Both the position numbers and the translations under genes were made by a program. Of a DNA stretch of 64,000 nucleotides, positions 32,050 through 41,186 are shown in pieces. The stretch's first letter is position 1; every line of letters starts with the position of its first letter. Source of the DNA: Candidatus Poribacteria bacterium (GTDB lineage Bacteria > Poribacteria > WGA-4E > WGA-3G); contig JAJECN010000058.1 in the NCBI GenBank assembly GCA_022821965.1, positions 1 through 64,000 on the forward strand. Reading direction: 5' to 3'. The notes under the pieces are model-generated. The model saw only the letters and a program-made list of their open reading frames with translations, was not told where the DNA came from and searched no databases.

Positions 32050-32926
32050 ATTCCATCACTTTTTGGAGCGATGTCAGCAGTTCAGATAAAAAATCTTGGG
32101 GTGGCACGAGTATAATTTCGATCCTCCGATTTTTGGCTTTTGCTTCCGGTGTTTCGGCGGTATCTATGGGTTGATAGAAGGCGTATCCTGTCGCAGCTAA
32201 ACGTTCCGCACTGACGTTGGCGTGTTCTTGCAAGTATTTTACAGCGGCGATTGCGCGTTCGGTGGAGAGGTTCCAATTCCGCAGTGCCGAGCCGCCGATA
32301 GGTGTATTGTCCGTATGTCCCTCAATCCGTATCGCGTAATCCGAATAGTCTGCGTTTAGCAACACTTCTTCCGAAATTGCGTCCAGAAGTTCTTTTCCTT
32401 CGGCACTCAGAATCGCGCTGCCTGTTTCAAACAGAATTTTCCCTTTAACATCAAGTGTCAATCGTCCTGCCTCATCTAACACAGCACCCACTGTATCTTT
32501 AAACCGCTCTTGGATAGCCGCAATTGAACGTTGCGATTGCTCCCGAATCCTCTGTAATTCAGATTCAATCTCAGTAAGTTTTGCGCGGAGACTTTCTTTC
32601 TCTTGCTCAAGTGCGCTTTTGTCCTGCTGGAGTGCGTTCCGTTCAGCTGCGATTTTCCGAGCGGCTTCGCTTGCATTTTGCAATATCTCCTGCGTCTGGC
32701 TGAGTTCTGAACGCGTCTCCTCCAGCGTGGCTTGCGTTTCAGCTAACTTCTTTTCCAGATCGACTTTAGCGGTCTCAGTCGTTTGCAAAGTCGCTTTGGT
32801 CGTCGCCAATTCCGTCTGTGTCTGTTTGAGTTCGTCCGAAGTTGAATAGAGCATTACTGCCAAAACGATGGCAACAATAGCAGCAATACAGATAGATACG
32901 ATCGCCAGAATTCCTTTTTTAGACAT
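32024..32926 (-). CDS. OmpA/MotB-domain protein with long coiled coil
   Basis: 300 residues: an inner-membrane-type anchor (ILAIVSICIAAIVAIVLAVM), about 130 residues of uninterrupted coiled coil, then an OmpA-like peptidoglycan-binding domain (about 160-285). The latter has IRIEGHTDNTPIGG, NWNLSTERAIAAVKYL, RLAATGYAFYQP and AKNRRIEIIL. Anchor plus coil plus OmpA is the MotB/TolR-side architecture and spans membrane to cell wall. ATG overlaps the RNHCP gene stop by eight bases with AAGGAG in front. It is last of the AAA-Toprim-RNHCP-OmpA chain. Confidence 0.88.
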   Translation of the reverse strand: MSKKGILAIVSICIAAIVAIVLAVMLYSTSDELKQTQTELATTKATLQTTETAKVDLEKKLAETQATLEETRSELSQTQEILQNASEAARKIAAERNALQQDKSALEQEKESLRAKLTEIESELQRIREQSQRSIAAIQERFKDTVGAVLDEAGRLTLDVKGKILFETGSAILSAEGKELLDAISEEVLLNADYSDYAIRIEGHTDNTPIGGSALRNWNLSTERAIAAVKYLQEHANVSAERLAATGYAFYQPIDTAETPEAKAKNRRIEIILVPPQDFLSELLTSLQKVMESIEAKVSQ

Positions 32927-33224
32927 TTATTTCTCCTTGTAGGCTAAGGATGGCTTCAAAGTTATCATTTTTTGATGTCTTGTTCTTTTTTTCTATGCCG
33001 CACGTCGTGCAGCGGTGTGTCAGGATATAATTGCCGTGCCTTACGGTAAACCCTACCGGTTCCATCAACCCTCGACAGGACGCGGACCGGTCACCGGGGT
33101 TCACATCAACGTGCTGGCTCCAGAGACATTCTGGACAGTGGTTGGTGTAGCCATCTCCTTTGACAGCGGCACCGCAATGTGCGCAGGTGAAATCTTCAAT
33201 GTGGCGTTGGAATCTCTTTTTCAC
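32919..33224 (-). CDS. RNHCP-domain zinc-binding protein
   Basis: 101 residues with a GTG start overlapping the Toprim stop by four bases (GTGA). Contains FTCAHCGAAV, the NHCPECLWSQHVD segment that gives the RNHCP family its name (here TNHCPECL), GDRSASCRGLMEPVGF, and HRCTTCGIEKKNKTS: three cysteine pairs for structural zinc. The family has no known function to my knowledge. The overlaps tie its expression to the Toprim and OmpA-like genes. Confidence 0.85.
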   Translation of the reverse strand: MKKRFQRHIEDFTCAHCGAAVKGDGYTNHCPECLWSQHVDVNPGDRSASCRGLMEPVGFTVRHGNYILTHRCTTCGIEKKNKTSKNDNFEAILSLQGEINV

Positions 33225-33832
33225 TGGCTATCACGCGTCCCAATTACTTGACTGATTCGGTCTAATGTTCGTTTTAAGCTTGGAGAGGCGGTAGCGGCGC
33301 GTTCCAAATCCCAGTGGTCTTGAACGAATTCGCTTAAAAGCGTGTTATATTGATTACCAATGCCGAGTGTTGAACCTTGTGTCGGTACTAATGCTTCACG
33401 GACCATTTTCTTTTTACTTCTTCGGGCGAGTGACAAAAGAAACTCTTTGGGGTTCAAAATGTTGTCCGTCGACGACGGGATTCGATGCAAGGGGACAGAT
33501 AGAAAAGCTGCAAATCCCATCCGATCCGCCATCACCCAAGCTTCAACCTCCATAACTGCCACACGAAAGAAAAATTTTGGATTGAGAGGTCCTTTAATCC
33601 ACGAGCGGATAAGTCTTGGTGGGCACTCCCGGGGCGAGTCTAAATCTGTCAAGAGAAAAATAGCTGCTCCATTAGCAGATCGATTGAGTTCGGGTGCTTT
33701 TTGTCGAAGTGGAACATTTCCCTTACCTCGAATCGTGTACCAAATTTCAATGTCAAAATGTCTAAGAATTTGCGTTGAAATTGATTCGCTAAGTTCATCC
33801 TCAACCGCCAAGATTACGTTGGTTATGCTCAT
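33221..33832 (-). CDS. Toprim-fold nuclease-like protein (DUF4276/RloB-type)
   Basis: 203 residues. A Toprim-like arrangement is visible: acidic E11 in ILAVEDELSES, and D63-x-D65 in IFLLTDLDSPREC. A later conserved acidic pair lies in VEAWVMAD. In AAA-plus-Toprim systems this protein is the nuclease, using metal bound by the E and DxD. The start ATG overlaps the AAA gene stop by four bases (ATGA). The family name is from memory and uncertain; the Toprim motif itself is clear enough. Neighbours: AAA ATPase upstream, RNHCP protein downstream. Confidence 0.7.
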   Translation of the reverse strand: MSITNVILAVEDELSESISTQILRHFDIEIWYTIRGKGNVPLRQKAPELNRSANGAAIFLLTDLDSPRECPPRLIRSWIKGPLNPKFFFRVAVMEVEAWVMADRMGFAAFLSVPLHRIPSSTDNILNPKEFLLSLARRSKKKMVREALVPTQGSTLGIGNQYNTLLSEFVQDHWDLERAATASPSLKRTLDRISQVIGTRDSQ

Positions 33833-34980
33833 TCTGGTAAAACCAACCCCCCAATATGCTTAGGGTGGGTTTGCGGGAGTACAACTTCACCTACTGTAAA
33901 CCCATTCTTAAGAAGCACACATACATCATCAAAATCAGAGGAAGGTTTGACTACCGTTCCTTCTTTGCTGGGTGTGAGCATTAGAACCTCTCTACCATCA
34001 ATGCCGGGTTCTATAAGCAGGACATCGCTTTGCGTGCTAACCAACACCTGAGATCCTCGATTTCTTTGCAGGCGCGAGATAGAAGGCGCGAGTTTAGAAA
34101 CGATGCCCATGTTTAAAGAGAGTTCCGGTTCCTCTAATAATATGACTGAGTTGCTTTCAAGAAGAGACCACAAAAGTCCAATAAGACGAAGCATTCCATC
34201 CGAAAATTGGTCTTCGTGCTGTTCTTGTTCATTTGAACGCCAGTGTGAGTAATGTGCTTGTAGGTGCGGACGACCTCTGTTGTCACGAATAAATTCCAAT
34301 TTTTCAAACTGCGGGACAGCGATTTTGAGGGTCCGTTCAATCCTTTTGAGGCGAGCATGACGGGTGCTCGGATGCACACCCGCGACTCTTTCAAGGAAAG
34401 CCTGACCAAAAGGGTCGTCTTCAATAATTTTACCTTGTATCGAATCAGCGAAACGAATGAGTTGCGGGACCAGATGGAGATAGGTGACATTCCGAAGAAA
34501 TCCGCCAATCTCTCGGAACTTCGCATTGGCAGCGATCTGCTCAAGTGCGGTCTGGGTAAGGCGATCTGGATCTTCGTTGTCATCTGCATCCGGTCTATCA
34601 AGAAGGAGTTCATCCTCTCTCCAGACGCGCTCATAAGTGAGATGCGTTTGGCAATGTCCAAGATCTGCTTGACGAAACCCGATGCTATATCGCCACATGG
34701 CAGAGGCATCTGGCGTGTCCGCGATATGAATTTCGATGGCAATCTCTGGGTCTTGCCCCACGGATAGGCACCGAATTTTGGAAACACCACCTCGGTCATT
34801 GATTGCTTTTTGGAGACCGCCACCTTCGGCTTTCGCGATATCGCGGAGAAAACGAAAAATGTCTAACAGGTTAGATTTACCTGACGCATTTGGACCGACA
34901 ATAAACTGACGCTCCCTGAGAGGAACATTAATCTGTTGAAAATTCCGCCAGTTTTTTGCAATAAGCCGATTGATAATCAT
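33829..34980 (-). CDS. AAA family ATPase (AAA_21/OLD-like)
   Basis: 383 residues from the ATG at 34980. The 44 extra upstream codons are not conserved-looking. Walker A GPNASGKS (29-36), Q-loop region, signature-like FSDGMLRLIGLLWSLLES, Walker B with VILLEEPELSLN, then QVLVSTQSDVLL in the H/switch position, where the usual STHS is STQS. It is an SMC/ABC-like ATPase of the sort that partners Toprim nucleases in OLD-type and abortive-infection systems. It begins a four-gene chain of overlapping reading frames and lies 145 bases downstream of the WD40 gene. Confidence 0.88.
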   Translation of the reverse strand: MIINRLIAKNWRNFQQINVPLRERQFIVGPNASGKSNLLDIFRFLRDIAKAEGGGLQKAINDRGGVSKIRCLSVGQDPEIAIEIHIADTPDASAMWRYSIGFRQADLGHCQTHLTYERVWREDELLLDRPDADDNEDPDRLTQTALEQIAANAKFREIGGFLRNVTYLHLVPQLIRFADSIQGKIIEDDPFGQAFLERVAGVHPSTRHARLKRIERTLKIAVPQFEKLEFIRDNRGRPHLQAHYSHWRSNEQEQHEDQFSDGMLRLIGLLWSLLESNSVILLEEPELSLNMGIVSKLAPSISRLQRNRGSQVLVSTQSDVLLIEPGIDGREVLMLTPSKEGTVVKPSSDFDDVCVLLKNGFTVGEVVLPQTHPKHIGGLVLPE

Positions 34981-35125
34981 AATAGTAAGCTTCCCTACAA
35001 TAGATAGTTCTGCAAATGTGATATGAAAATGATAACACATCCAAGGCAAGAAATCAAACCGAAACGGACAGCCTATACCGTCCTTAGAAGGGTAAGATAG
35101 CAAGGAAATCACACCTAATGAGACT

Positions 35126-37249
35126 TTAAACGTCTATGAAGGGTTTTAGATCCCACAGCAGGATTGTGCAGTCGTGACTTCCACTTGCGAGAAGCGTGTT
35201 GTCTGGCGAAAAGGCGAGCGACTGCACATCCGTTGGATGTCCCCAAAAGGTAGTAATCTCCTCACCAGTAGCAACATCCCACAACCGAATTGTCATCTTC
35301 GCCATTCCTTCCTCCCTCCGCCACCAAGTCCCCGATGCGAAATATTTACCACACGGTGAAAAAGCGAGGGCGTACGGCTTCTGTGTCTGTGGCTGCGGTA
35401 TCTCCAAAAGCGTTGTTAGCGTTTCGGCGCACCATAACCGAAGTTCACCGAACATCCCTGTAGCAATTATGCCGCCACACGGTGAAAACGCTACCTTCAT
35501 AAATGTACGAGGTTCATCTAAGGGAAATGTCGCAATTTGTTCACCCGATGCAGTATCCCACAACCTGGAGGTTTCATCGCTTGAACTACTGACCAGTCGC
35601 TTGCCATCCGGTGAAAACGACACCGACCATACGAAATCTGTATGCCCTGTGAGCGGTTTCAACTTTTCGTTACGTTTGAAATCATATAGATAGATTGTAC
35701 CTTCTCTACTTCCGACTGCAAGTCGTTCGCCTATCGGGGCAAATGCGGTTTTCCATATCAATTGTGCCTGTTCGGTTTCAGTAAATTCAGCAATCGGTTC
35801 GTCAGGTTTCTCAGCATCCCACACCGTAACATTTTCGTCTTGCACATTGGCAGCCAGCATTTTTCCGCACGGCAAAACAGTAAAAGAAGAGATACGTGTG
35901 TTCTTTAGTAATGTTTCCCGACTCTGCTTACGTACAACGTCCCATAACACAATACCGGTGCGATATCCTTTTGTCGCCAGCGTCTCTCCGTCTGGTAAAA
36001 ACAGTACGGGATCTGGATAACAAGCAAACTCACGAAGCGTTGAAGATGTATGAATATTACCAACCTCAGTCTTTTTGTCGGTAATAGCCGAGTGTGGAAA
36101 TTTTTTAAACCATTTGGCATCAATACTCTTCGGGTGCAATTCGATCGTGTGTAGTTTTTCACGACGTTCCATATTCCAAATCTCAATCGTATCTTGCCTA
36201 TCAACAGCAGCAAGTAACACACCTTCTGGTGAGTAGAATGGCTCTTTCGAGGATTTACCTGAGTCCGTATAAACCATCTTTTGTACATCCTTTCGGAGTT
36301 CCCATACACGCAGTATTTTTTCTTCACCATCTTCACCCCTTGATGCAGATGATGCTAAGAATAGACCACATGGTGAGAAAACAATACGATGACCCCACTT
36401 GCTATGTTCTGTGAGGTAAGCGAAGCGTTCACCCGTCGCAATTTCCCATACAGAGATAAAATTGTAAATACTATCGGCAGCCTCAGTTTTGCTTAAGGTT
36501 TCATCCGGACACGCACACGCTATCAGACGACTGTCCGGAGAAAAGACAAACTTACTACCCGCAAACTTGATAATCGCTTCGCCTGTTTCCGGGTGCCATA
36601 CGTAAGTTTGCGTGCCTTCCGTGTCAGGGTTAATGAGTTTACCGTCGTGGACCGAATAAAGTTTAGGATTGTGAACTGTCGCAGCGAGGAATTTGCTGTC
36701 TGGCGAAAACTCAAGATGGGAAACATCGTTCGATTCCGTATCACGTTTCCCTCGATCCATCTGTGCGATGCACTCACCTTGATGAATATCCAATACTTCA
36801 ACATTGCCATCTTGATTCGCGGTGGCAATCCACTTGCGATCTGGAGAAAAGACAACACGTGCATAGATATTCTGCTCTTCCATCCGCTTCATCTGTGCGA
36901 TGCACTCACCACTCCGAACACCCATCACCTTGAGGATACCATCCCAATTGGCGATAGCGATCCACTCACCATCCGGTGAAAAATCAGCACTGGCGATCAA
37001 CCCTCGCTCCGTTTCCCATAACGCAATCGGTGACTTTGACGACATTTCATACCACCAGAGTCCTATACGAGTTTGAACGGCGAAATACACACCGCCGGGT
37101 GGGAGTGCCAGTTTCGGTCCCGCACCAGATAATACAATTCCTTTTCCCAATCGGGCGATTGCGCCTTCTGGCAATGCCCATGTTGTCCCTTCAGGGTCAC
37201 CTGGAACAACGTTAAGTGGTGCTGGTCTGCGGCTTTGCATGATATTCAC
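35126..37249 (-). CDS. WD40 beta-propeller protein, paralogue 1
   Basis: 707 residues composed almost wholly of WD40-type repeats (SFSPDGKRLVSSSSDETSRL, AFSPDNTLLASGSHDCTILL and a dozen more), enough for two seven-bladed propellers. It starts with SRRPAPLNVVPGDPEGTTWA and LPEGAIARLGKG, a head found in its upstream neighbour. No signal peptide and no enzyme domain. Probably a cytoplasmic protein-interaction scaffold. It lies 34 bases behind paralogue 2, so they form a tandem pair. Near-identical stretches suggest recent duplication or gene conversion, with differences concentrated in the middle blades. Confidence 0.88.
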   Translation of the reverse strand: MNIMQSRRPAPLNVVPGDPEGTTWALPEGAIARLGKGIVLSGAGPKLALPPGGVYFAVQTRIGLWWYEMSSKSPIALWETERGLIASADFSPDGEWIAIANWDGILKVMGVRSGECIAQMKRMEEQNIYARVVFSPDRKWIATANQDGNVEVLDIHQGECIAQMDRGKRDTESNDVSHLEFSPDSKFLAATVHNPKLYSVHDGKLINPDTEGTQTYVWHPETGEAIIKFAGSKFVFSPDSRLIACACPDETLSKTEAADSIYNFISVWEIATGERFAYLTEHSKWGHRIVFSPCGLFLASSASRGEDGEEKILRVWELRKDVQKMVYTDSGKSSKEPFYSPEGVLLAAVDRQDTIEIWNMERREKLHTIELHPKSIDAKWFKKFPHSAITDKKTEVGNIHTSSTLREFACYPDPVLFLPDGETLATKGYRTGIVLWDVVRKQSRETLLKNTRISSFTVLPCGKMLAANVQDENVTVWDAEKPDEPIAEFTETEQAQLIWKTAFAPIGERLAVGSREGTIYLYDFKRNEKLKPLTGHTDFVWSVSFSPDGKRLVSSSSDETSRLWDTASGEQIATFPLDEPRTFMKVAFSPCGGIIATGMFGELRLWCAETLTTLLEIPQPQTQKPYALAFSPCGKYFASGTWWRREEGMAKMTIRLWDVATGEEITTFWGHPTDVQSLAFSPDNTLLASGSHDCTILLWDLKPFIDV

Positions 37250-37283
37250 TCCTTAACAGATTTGGCATTCAGCATCCGTTGCT

Positions 37284-39365
37284 TTAAGAACCGATGAAGG
37301 GCTTCACATCCCAGAGCAGAATAGTGCCATCAAAACTTCCACTCGCCAGCAGTGTGCCATTTGGTGAAAAGGCAAGTGACTGCACGTCCGTTGTATGACC
37401 CCAGAAGGTATGGATATTCTCACCTGTGGCAACCTCCCACAATCGGATTGCCATCTTCTCCATTCCCCTTTGCCACCAAGTCCCCGATATGAGATACTTA
37501 CCACACGGCGAAAAAGTAAGGGCATCATACGTCCGTCGGCTGTTCTCAGTTTGCGGTATCGTGCGCAACGTTGTCAGTTGCTCAGCGCACCATAATCGGA
37601 TTTCATTGTCCATTCCTCCCGCGATTATCTTACCACACGGCGAGAACGCTATCCCTTCAGTGCAGCGAGGTTCATCCAGAGGTAGTGTCCCAATTTGCTC
37701 GCCTGATTCAACATCCCACAAGCGAGTGGTGTCATCGCTCGCCCCGCTGGCTAACCGCTTGCCATCTGGCGAAAACGCCAGCGATGTAACGTAATCCGTA
37801 TGTCCGGTAAGCAGCGTTGGCTCCTCTGGGTTCTGGAAGTTCCATACATAAACCGTGCCTTCTCTGCTCCCCGCTGCGATCCGATCACCAGTGGGAGCGA
37901 ACACCTCGTGACGCACCCATTCTGAAGGTTCTTTAGGTGCTGTGAACTCAGCGACAGGTTCGTCCGAATTGCTGGCATCCCATACCTTGGTCTCATTGTG
38001 GAGGCGGGTGCCCAGTATCCTTCCACAAGGCAAAACAGTGTACGTATAAATATTCTCATCCTTCAACAATGTTTCGCGTGGACACTTCTGGGCAACATCC
38101 CATAATTCAATACCTGGATAATCGCGGGTACTTACGAGCGTTTGGTCATCCAACCAAGCTACTTTCGGATAGGGCCATGGGAAATGGGGTTCACGAAGTG
38201 TTGGGAATGTTTGTGTTTTGCCATCCGTCCGTTTGTTGGACAGCGCGTAGGCGACAGCCAACTGTGGACATCTGAAAAACCACATCGCACCAACGCTCCC
38301 TCTCAAAAGCTCAATTGTTTGTAGTTTTTCACCGGATTCTACACAGCAGATGTCAATGGCTACAGTCGTTTTCTCATAGCGAAATATGGCAGTCAATAAC
38401 TGCCCCTCTGGTGAGTAGAATGGAAGTCCCCAATCTGTTTCGGAGTTAGTATAAACTTTGTTTTCTATACCCGCTGCGAGGTCCCATACGCGCAAACTTT
38501 TATCTCTACTACTCGACACAATAAATTTACCACACGGCGAAAAGGTTATATTCTCCACCCAATCCGTATGCGCTGAGAAGTGCGAGATCCGTTCACCGGT
38601 TGTTACATCCCACACTGAGACGCAGCAGTCAACGCGATCAGCAGCACCGGAGGTTTCGTCAGCAGCTGCACCTGCCAACAGACGACTGTCCGGAGAAAAG
38701 ACAAAATTTCCACCAGCAAACTTGACGATTGCCTCACCTGTCTCTGGATGCCATACGTAAGTTTGTGTGCCTTCCGTGTCAGGATTCAGAACCTGTCCAT
38801 CACGTGAAAGTTGGGGGTTGTCCACTGTAGCGGCGAGAAGTTTGCCATCGGGCGAAAATTCAAGCTGGTGAATATCATTCGATTCAAATTCGCGCGCGCC
38901 TCGGTCCATCTGTGCAACGCATTCACCGGTATGGATATCCAATACCTTCACAACCCCATTCATCACTGCAATAGCAATCCACCTGCCGTTCGATGAGCAG
39001 GCAAGCCCACCAAAAGCGTCTTGACCCTCCATCTGCGTGACGCACTCTCCGGTTTGAACGTCCAATACTTTAATGACTTGATCCCAACTGCCAATGACAA
39101 TCCATTTGCCATCATGAGAAAAATCAACAGAACTAATTAGTCCGCGTTCCGTTTCCCATAACGAAATCGGCGACATTGAGGAGACATCATACCACCAAAG
39201 TCCTACTCCTGTTCCAACGGTGAAATACGTGCCATCAGGAGATAGTTTTACATCACCTACGTCCCCTTTTCCGAATCGGGCAATCGCGCCTTCTGGTAAT
39301 GCCCATGTTGTCCCCATGGTATCCTCTGCCACTACATTGAAGGGTGCAGGTCTTCGGTTTTGCAT
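37284..39365 (-). CDS. WD40 beta-propeller protein, paralogue 2
   Basis: 693 residues, head QNRRPAPFNVVAEDTMGTTW followed by ALPEGAIARFGKG. It aligns over its whole length with paralogue 1, but several loops are shorter and a block of the middle (EKTTVAIDICCVESGEKL) differs. Regular WD units such as AFSPDGKRLASGASDDTTRL and AFSPNGTLLASGSFDGTILL define the blades. It follows the M20 peptidase gene by 16 bases on the same strand. The role is unknown; both copies may gauge or scaffold something through their variable surfaces. Confidence 0.88.
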   Translation of the reverse strand: MQNRRPAPFNVVAEDTMGTTWALPEGAIARFGKGDVGDVKLSPDGTYFTVGTGVGLWWYDVSSMSPISLWETERGLISSVDFSHDGKWIVIGSWDQVIKVLDVQTGECVTQMEGQDAFGGLACSSNGRWIAIAVMNGVVKVLDIHTGECVAQMDRGAREFESNDIHQLEFSPDGKLLAATVDNPQLSRDGQVLNPDTEGTQTYVWHPETGEAIVKFAGGNFVFSPDSRLLAGAAADETSGAADRVDCCVSVWDVTTGERISHFSAHTDWVENITFSPCGKFIVSSSRDKSLRVWDLAAGIENKVYTNSETDWGLPFYSPEGQLLTAIFRYEKTTVAIDICCVESGEKLQTIELLRGSVGAMWFFRCPQLAVAYALSNKRTDGKTQTFPTLREPHFPWPYPKVAWLDDQTLVSTRDYPGIELWDVAQKCPRETLLKDENIYTYTVLPCGRILGTRLHNETKVWDASNSDEPVAEFTAPKEPSEWVRHEVFAPTGDRIAAGSREGTVYVWNFQNPEEPTLLTGHTDYVTSLAFSPDGKRLASGASDDTTRLWDVESGEQIGTLPLDEPRCTEGIAFSPCGKIIAGGMDNEIRLWCAEQLTTLRTIPQTENSRRTYDALTFSPCGKYLISGTWWQRGMEKMAIRLWEVATGENIHTFWGHTTDVQSLAFSPNGTLLASGSFDGTILLWDVKPFIGS

Positions 39366-39381
39366 TGTATTTGCTCTGAGA

Positions 39382-40620
39382 CTATAGTTCCGCGCGTGTC
39401 ATGAAGGTCGCGTAGATAGTGGAGGTTCTGACCAGATCGGGAATATGCACGCGCTCATTGATGGCATGTCCGCCCTCACCCCGCGGTCCATACCCGACAC
39501 CGGGCAAGCCTGTATTGACGAAATAGTGTAAGTCTGTAAACCCTGTGGTGCCTTTAAACCGCGGTTGATTGAAACGGACAATACGGACTGCGTCGGCGAA
39601 CGCCTGTGCTATTGGCGAAGCAGTATCCGTCAAACACGGCTCAATTCGCAAGATTGCGCGTGCTTCTGCGTCCAAATCGGGGTAGTATTGACATGCGCCA
39701 GAAATTGCTTCCCGCAATTCAAGCTCAGCAAATTCAAGTTCCTCGTTTGGCGTAATCCGCCGATCGATCGAGAATGTGACGCTTGCTGGGACAGTGTTAA
39801 CTTTGTCGCCATCGGTGCCACGAAAGGTTCCACCGATGTTTAACGTTGGATAACGGTCACTGCCATCAGGGAGTTTAAATGCCCGTTCCGACGATTTTAA
39901 ATTCCGTTTAACCCGCTGCAACGCCGTCACGAGTTCGGCAGTCTTCTCAAAGGCGTTTATTCCTTTATCCGGCTGCGCGCCGTGCGCGGCTTTGCCCTTG
40001 ACCTCAATTTCTAACCAGAGCACACCGTTATGTCCGTTGCCGATGTTCATCTCCGAACCGCCTTCGCAGTTGACAACATAGTCCGCATTGACCAAACCTT
40101 CCTCAACGACGTATCCCGCCCCCAACTGCCCGCCGGTTTCTTCATCGCAGGTGAATGAGCACTCGACGTTGAATTTTGGTTTAACCCCAGTTTTTTGGAC
40201 AGCCTCAATTGCAAACAGAAGCGCTGCGATAGCATCTTTCATATCGTCGGCACCGCGCCCGTAGAGCCACTCGCCATCAATCTCACCACTGAAAGGATCA
40301 TCAAAACGCCAGTCTCCGGCAACGGGAACCACATCGTAGTGTGCGTTGAAATGCACCGTCTTTTCTGCGCCGACATCCCAACGCGCAATGAGGTTTAGTC
40401 GTGGATGGCTGTCTGCATTCGGGATAACCTGTTCCGCACGACGTTTTGGGACCTTGGCAACCCGTGTCTGCATCCCCAATGCTTTACATTTCGCCTCAAG
40501 TAGCCCAACAATCTCGGCATAATTTTCACCGGGTGGATTGACTGTAGGAATTCTGACAAGCTCCTGCAGCAACACACAGAGTGCGGTCTGATTGTCCTTG
40601 ATATAGGTTTGAACAGACAT
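39382..40620 (-). CDS. M20 family metallopeptidase (ArgE/DapE-like)
   Basis: 412 residues from the ATG at 40620 (AGGAGACCTAAA in front); five extra codons exist upstream. Metal ligands: H in FNAHYDVVPVAGDW, D in GRGADDMKDAIAALLF, E-E in TCDEETGGQLGAGY, D/E in CEGGSEMNIG, and H in EGGHAINERVHIPDL. The dimerisation domain sits between about 185 and 310. It hydrolyses N-acyl amino acids or dipeptides. It may be co-transcribed with the cupin gene, which ends 21 bases upstream. Confidence 0.92.
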   Translation of the reverse strand: MSVQTYIKDNQTALCVLLQELVRIPTVNPPGENYAEIVGLLEAKCKALGMQTRVAKVPKRRAEQVIPNADSHPRLNLIARWDVGAEKTVHFNAHYDVVPVAGDWRFDDPFSGEIDGEWLYGRGADDMKDAIAALLFAIEAVQKTGVKPKFNVECSFTCDEETGGQLGAGYVVEEGLVNADYVVNCEGGSEMNIGNGHNGVLWLEIEVKGKAAHGAQPDKGINAFEKTAELVTALQRVKRNLKSSERAFKLPDGSDRYPTLNIGGTFRGTDGDKVNTVPASVTFSIDRRITPNEELEFAELELREAISGACQYYPDLDAEARAILRIEPCLTDTASPIAQAFADAVRIVRFNQPRFKGTTGFTDLHYFVNTGLPGVGYGPRGEGGHAINERVHIPDLVRTSTIYATFMTRAEL

Positions 40621-40641
40621 TTTAGGTCTCCTCAATCGCCA

Positions 40642-41055
40642 TTATTTGACAACTGCTTGATCTCCAGGTGACAAGTGCTCGACAGTTTCACCCGTTTCCG
40701 TGAAGGTGCGGGTCACGCTAACAGAGGCATACGTCCACAATATTTTCATAGGTGCATCGCTCTCATTCCAAAATCGGTGTGGAATGCCCGCGGGAACGAA
40801 CGTCGTGTCAAAGGCTTTCATAGTGAAAACCTCGCCATCAACCTCACAGGAGGCTTCGCCTTCAAGGATCGTAACGGATTCATCGCAGTTGTGGTAGTGG
40901 CGTGCAATTGCGGCACCTGGGTCAAACATCGTCACGCCGTTGGTGAGTGAAGTGGAGTCGATCCATTTACCGGCTAACGGAACGGTCTTCACGCCGGTGC
41001 CTCGGTCAATAGGGTTCTGTTTCTCAAAATCAATGATGTGTGCTTTCATGCTCAT
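40642..41055 (-). CDS. Cupin-domain protein
   Basis: 137 residues forming one cupin barrel. Motif 1 is [20 protein letters not shown], with H, H and E ligands; motif 2 is [15 protein letters not shown], with the fourth ligand H. It is a small metal-binding enzyme or sensor. The substrate cannot be told from sequence; location next to a peptidase suggests an amino-acid or sugar derivative. ATG at 41055, or two codons later at 41049. Confidence 0.85.
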   Translation of the reverse strand: MSMKAHIIDFEKQNPIDRGTGVKTVPLAGKWIDSTSLTNGVTMFDPGAAIARHYHNCDESVTILEGEASCEVDGEVFTMKAFDTTFVPAGIPHRFWNESDAPMKILWTYASVSVTRTFTETGETVEHLSPGDQAVVK

Positions 41056-41186
41056 CTTTCATCCGTCGCCTTTCGTTAAGATTTGCTTCAGTTTAGCACG
41101 AAGAGGGAAAAATTGCAAAAGATAAAGAGAAGATAGGGAGGCAGTGTAAAGTAAAGACAAATCGCGCTTTAATCGCACAATTTCTG

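Noticed and set aside
34981-35112. N-terminal extension of the AAA ATPase
   Set aside because: The extension is non-conserved-looking and the internal ATG is followed at once by the canonical family start.
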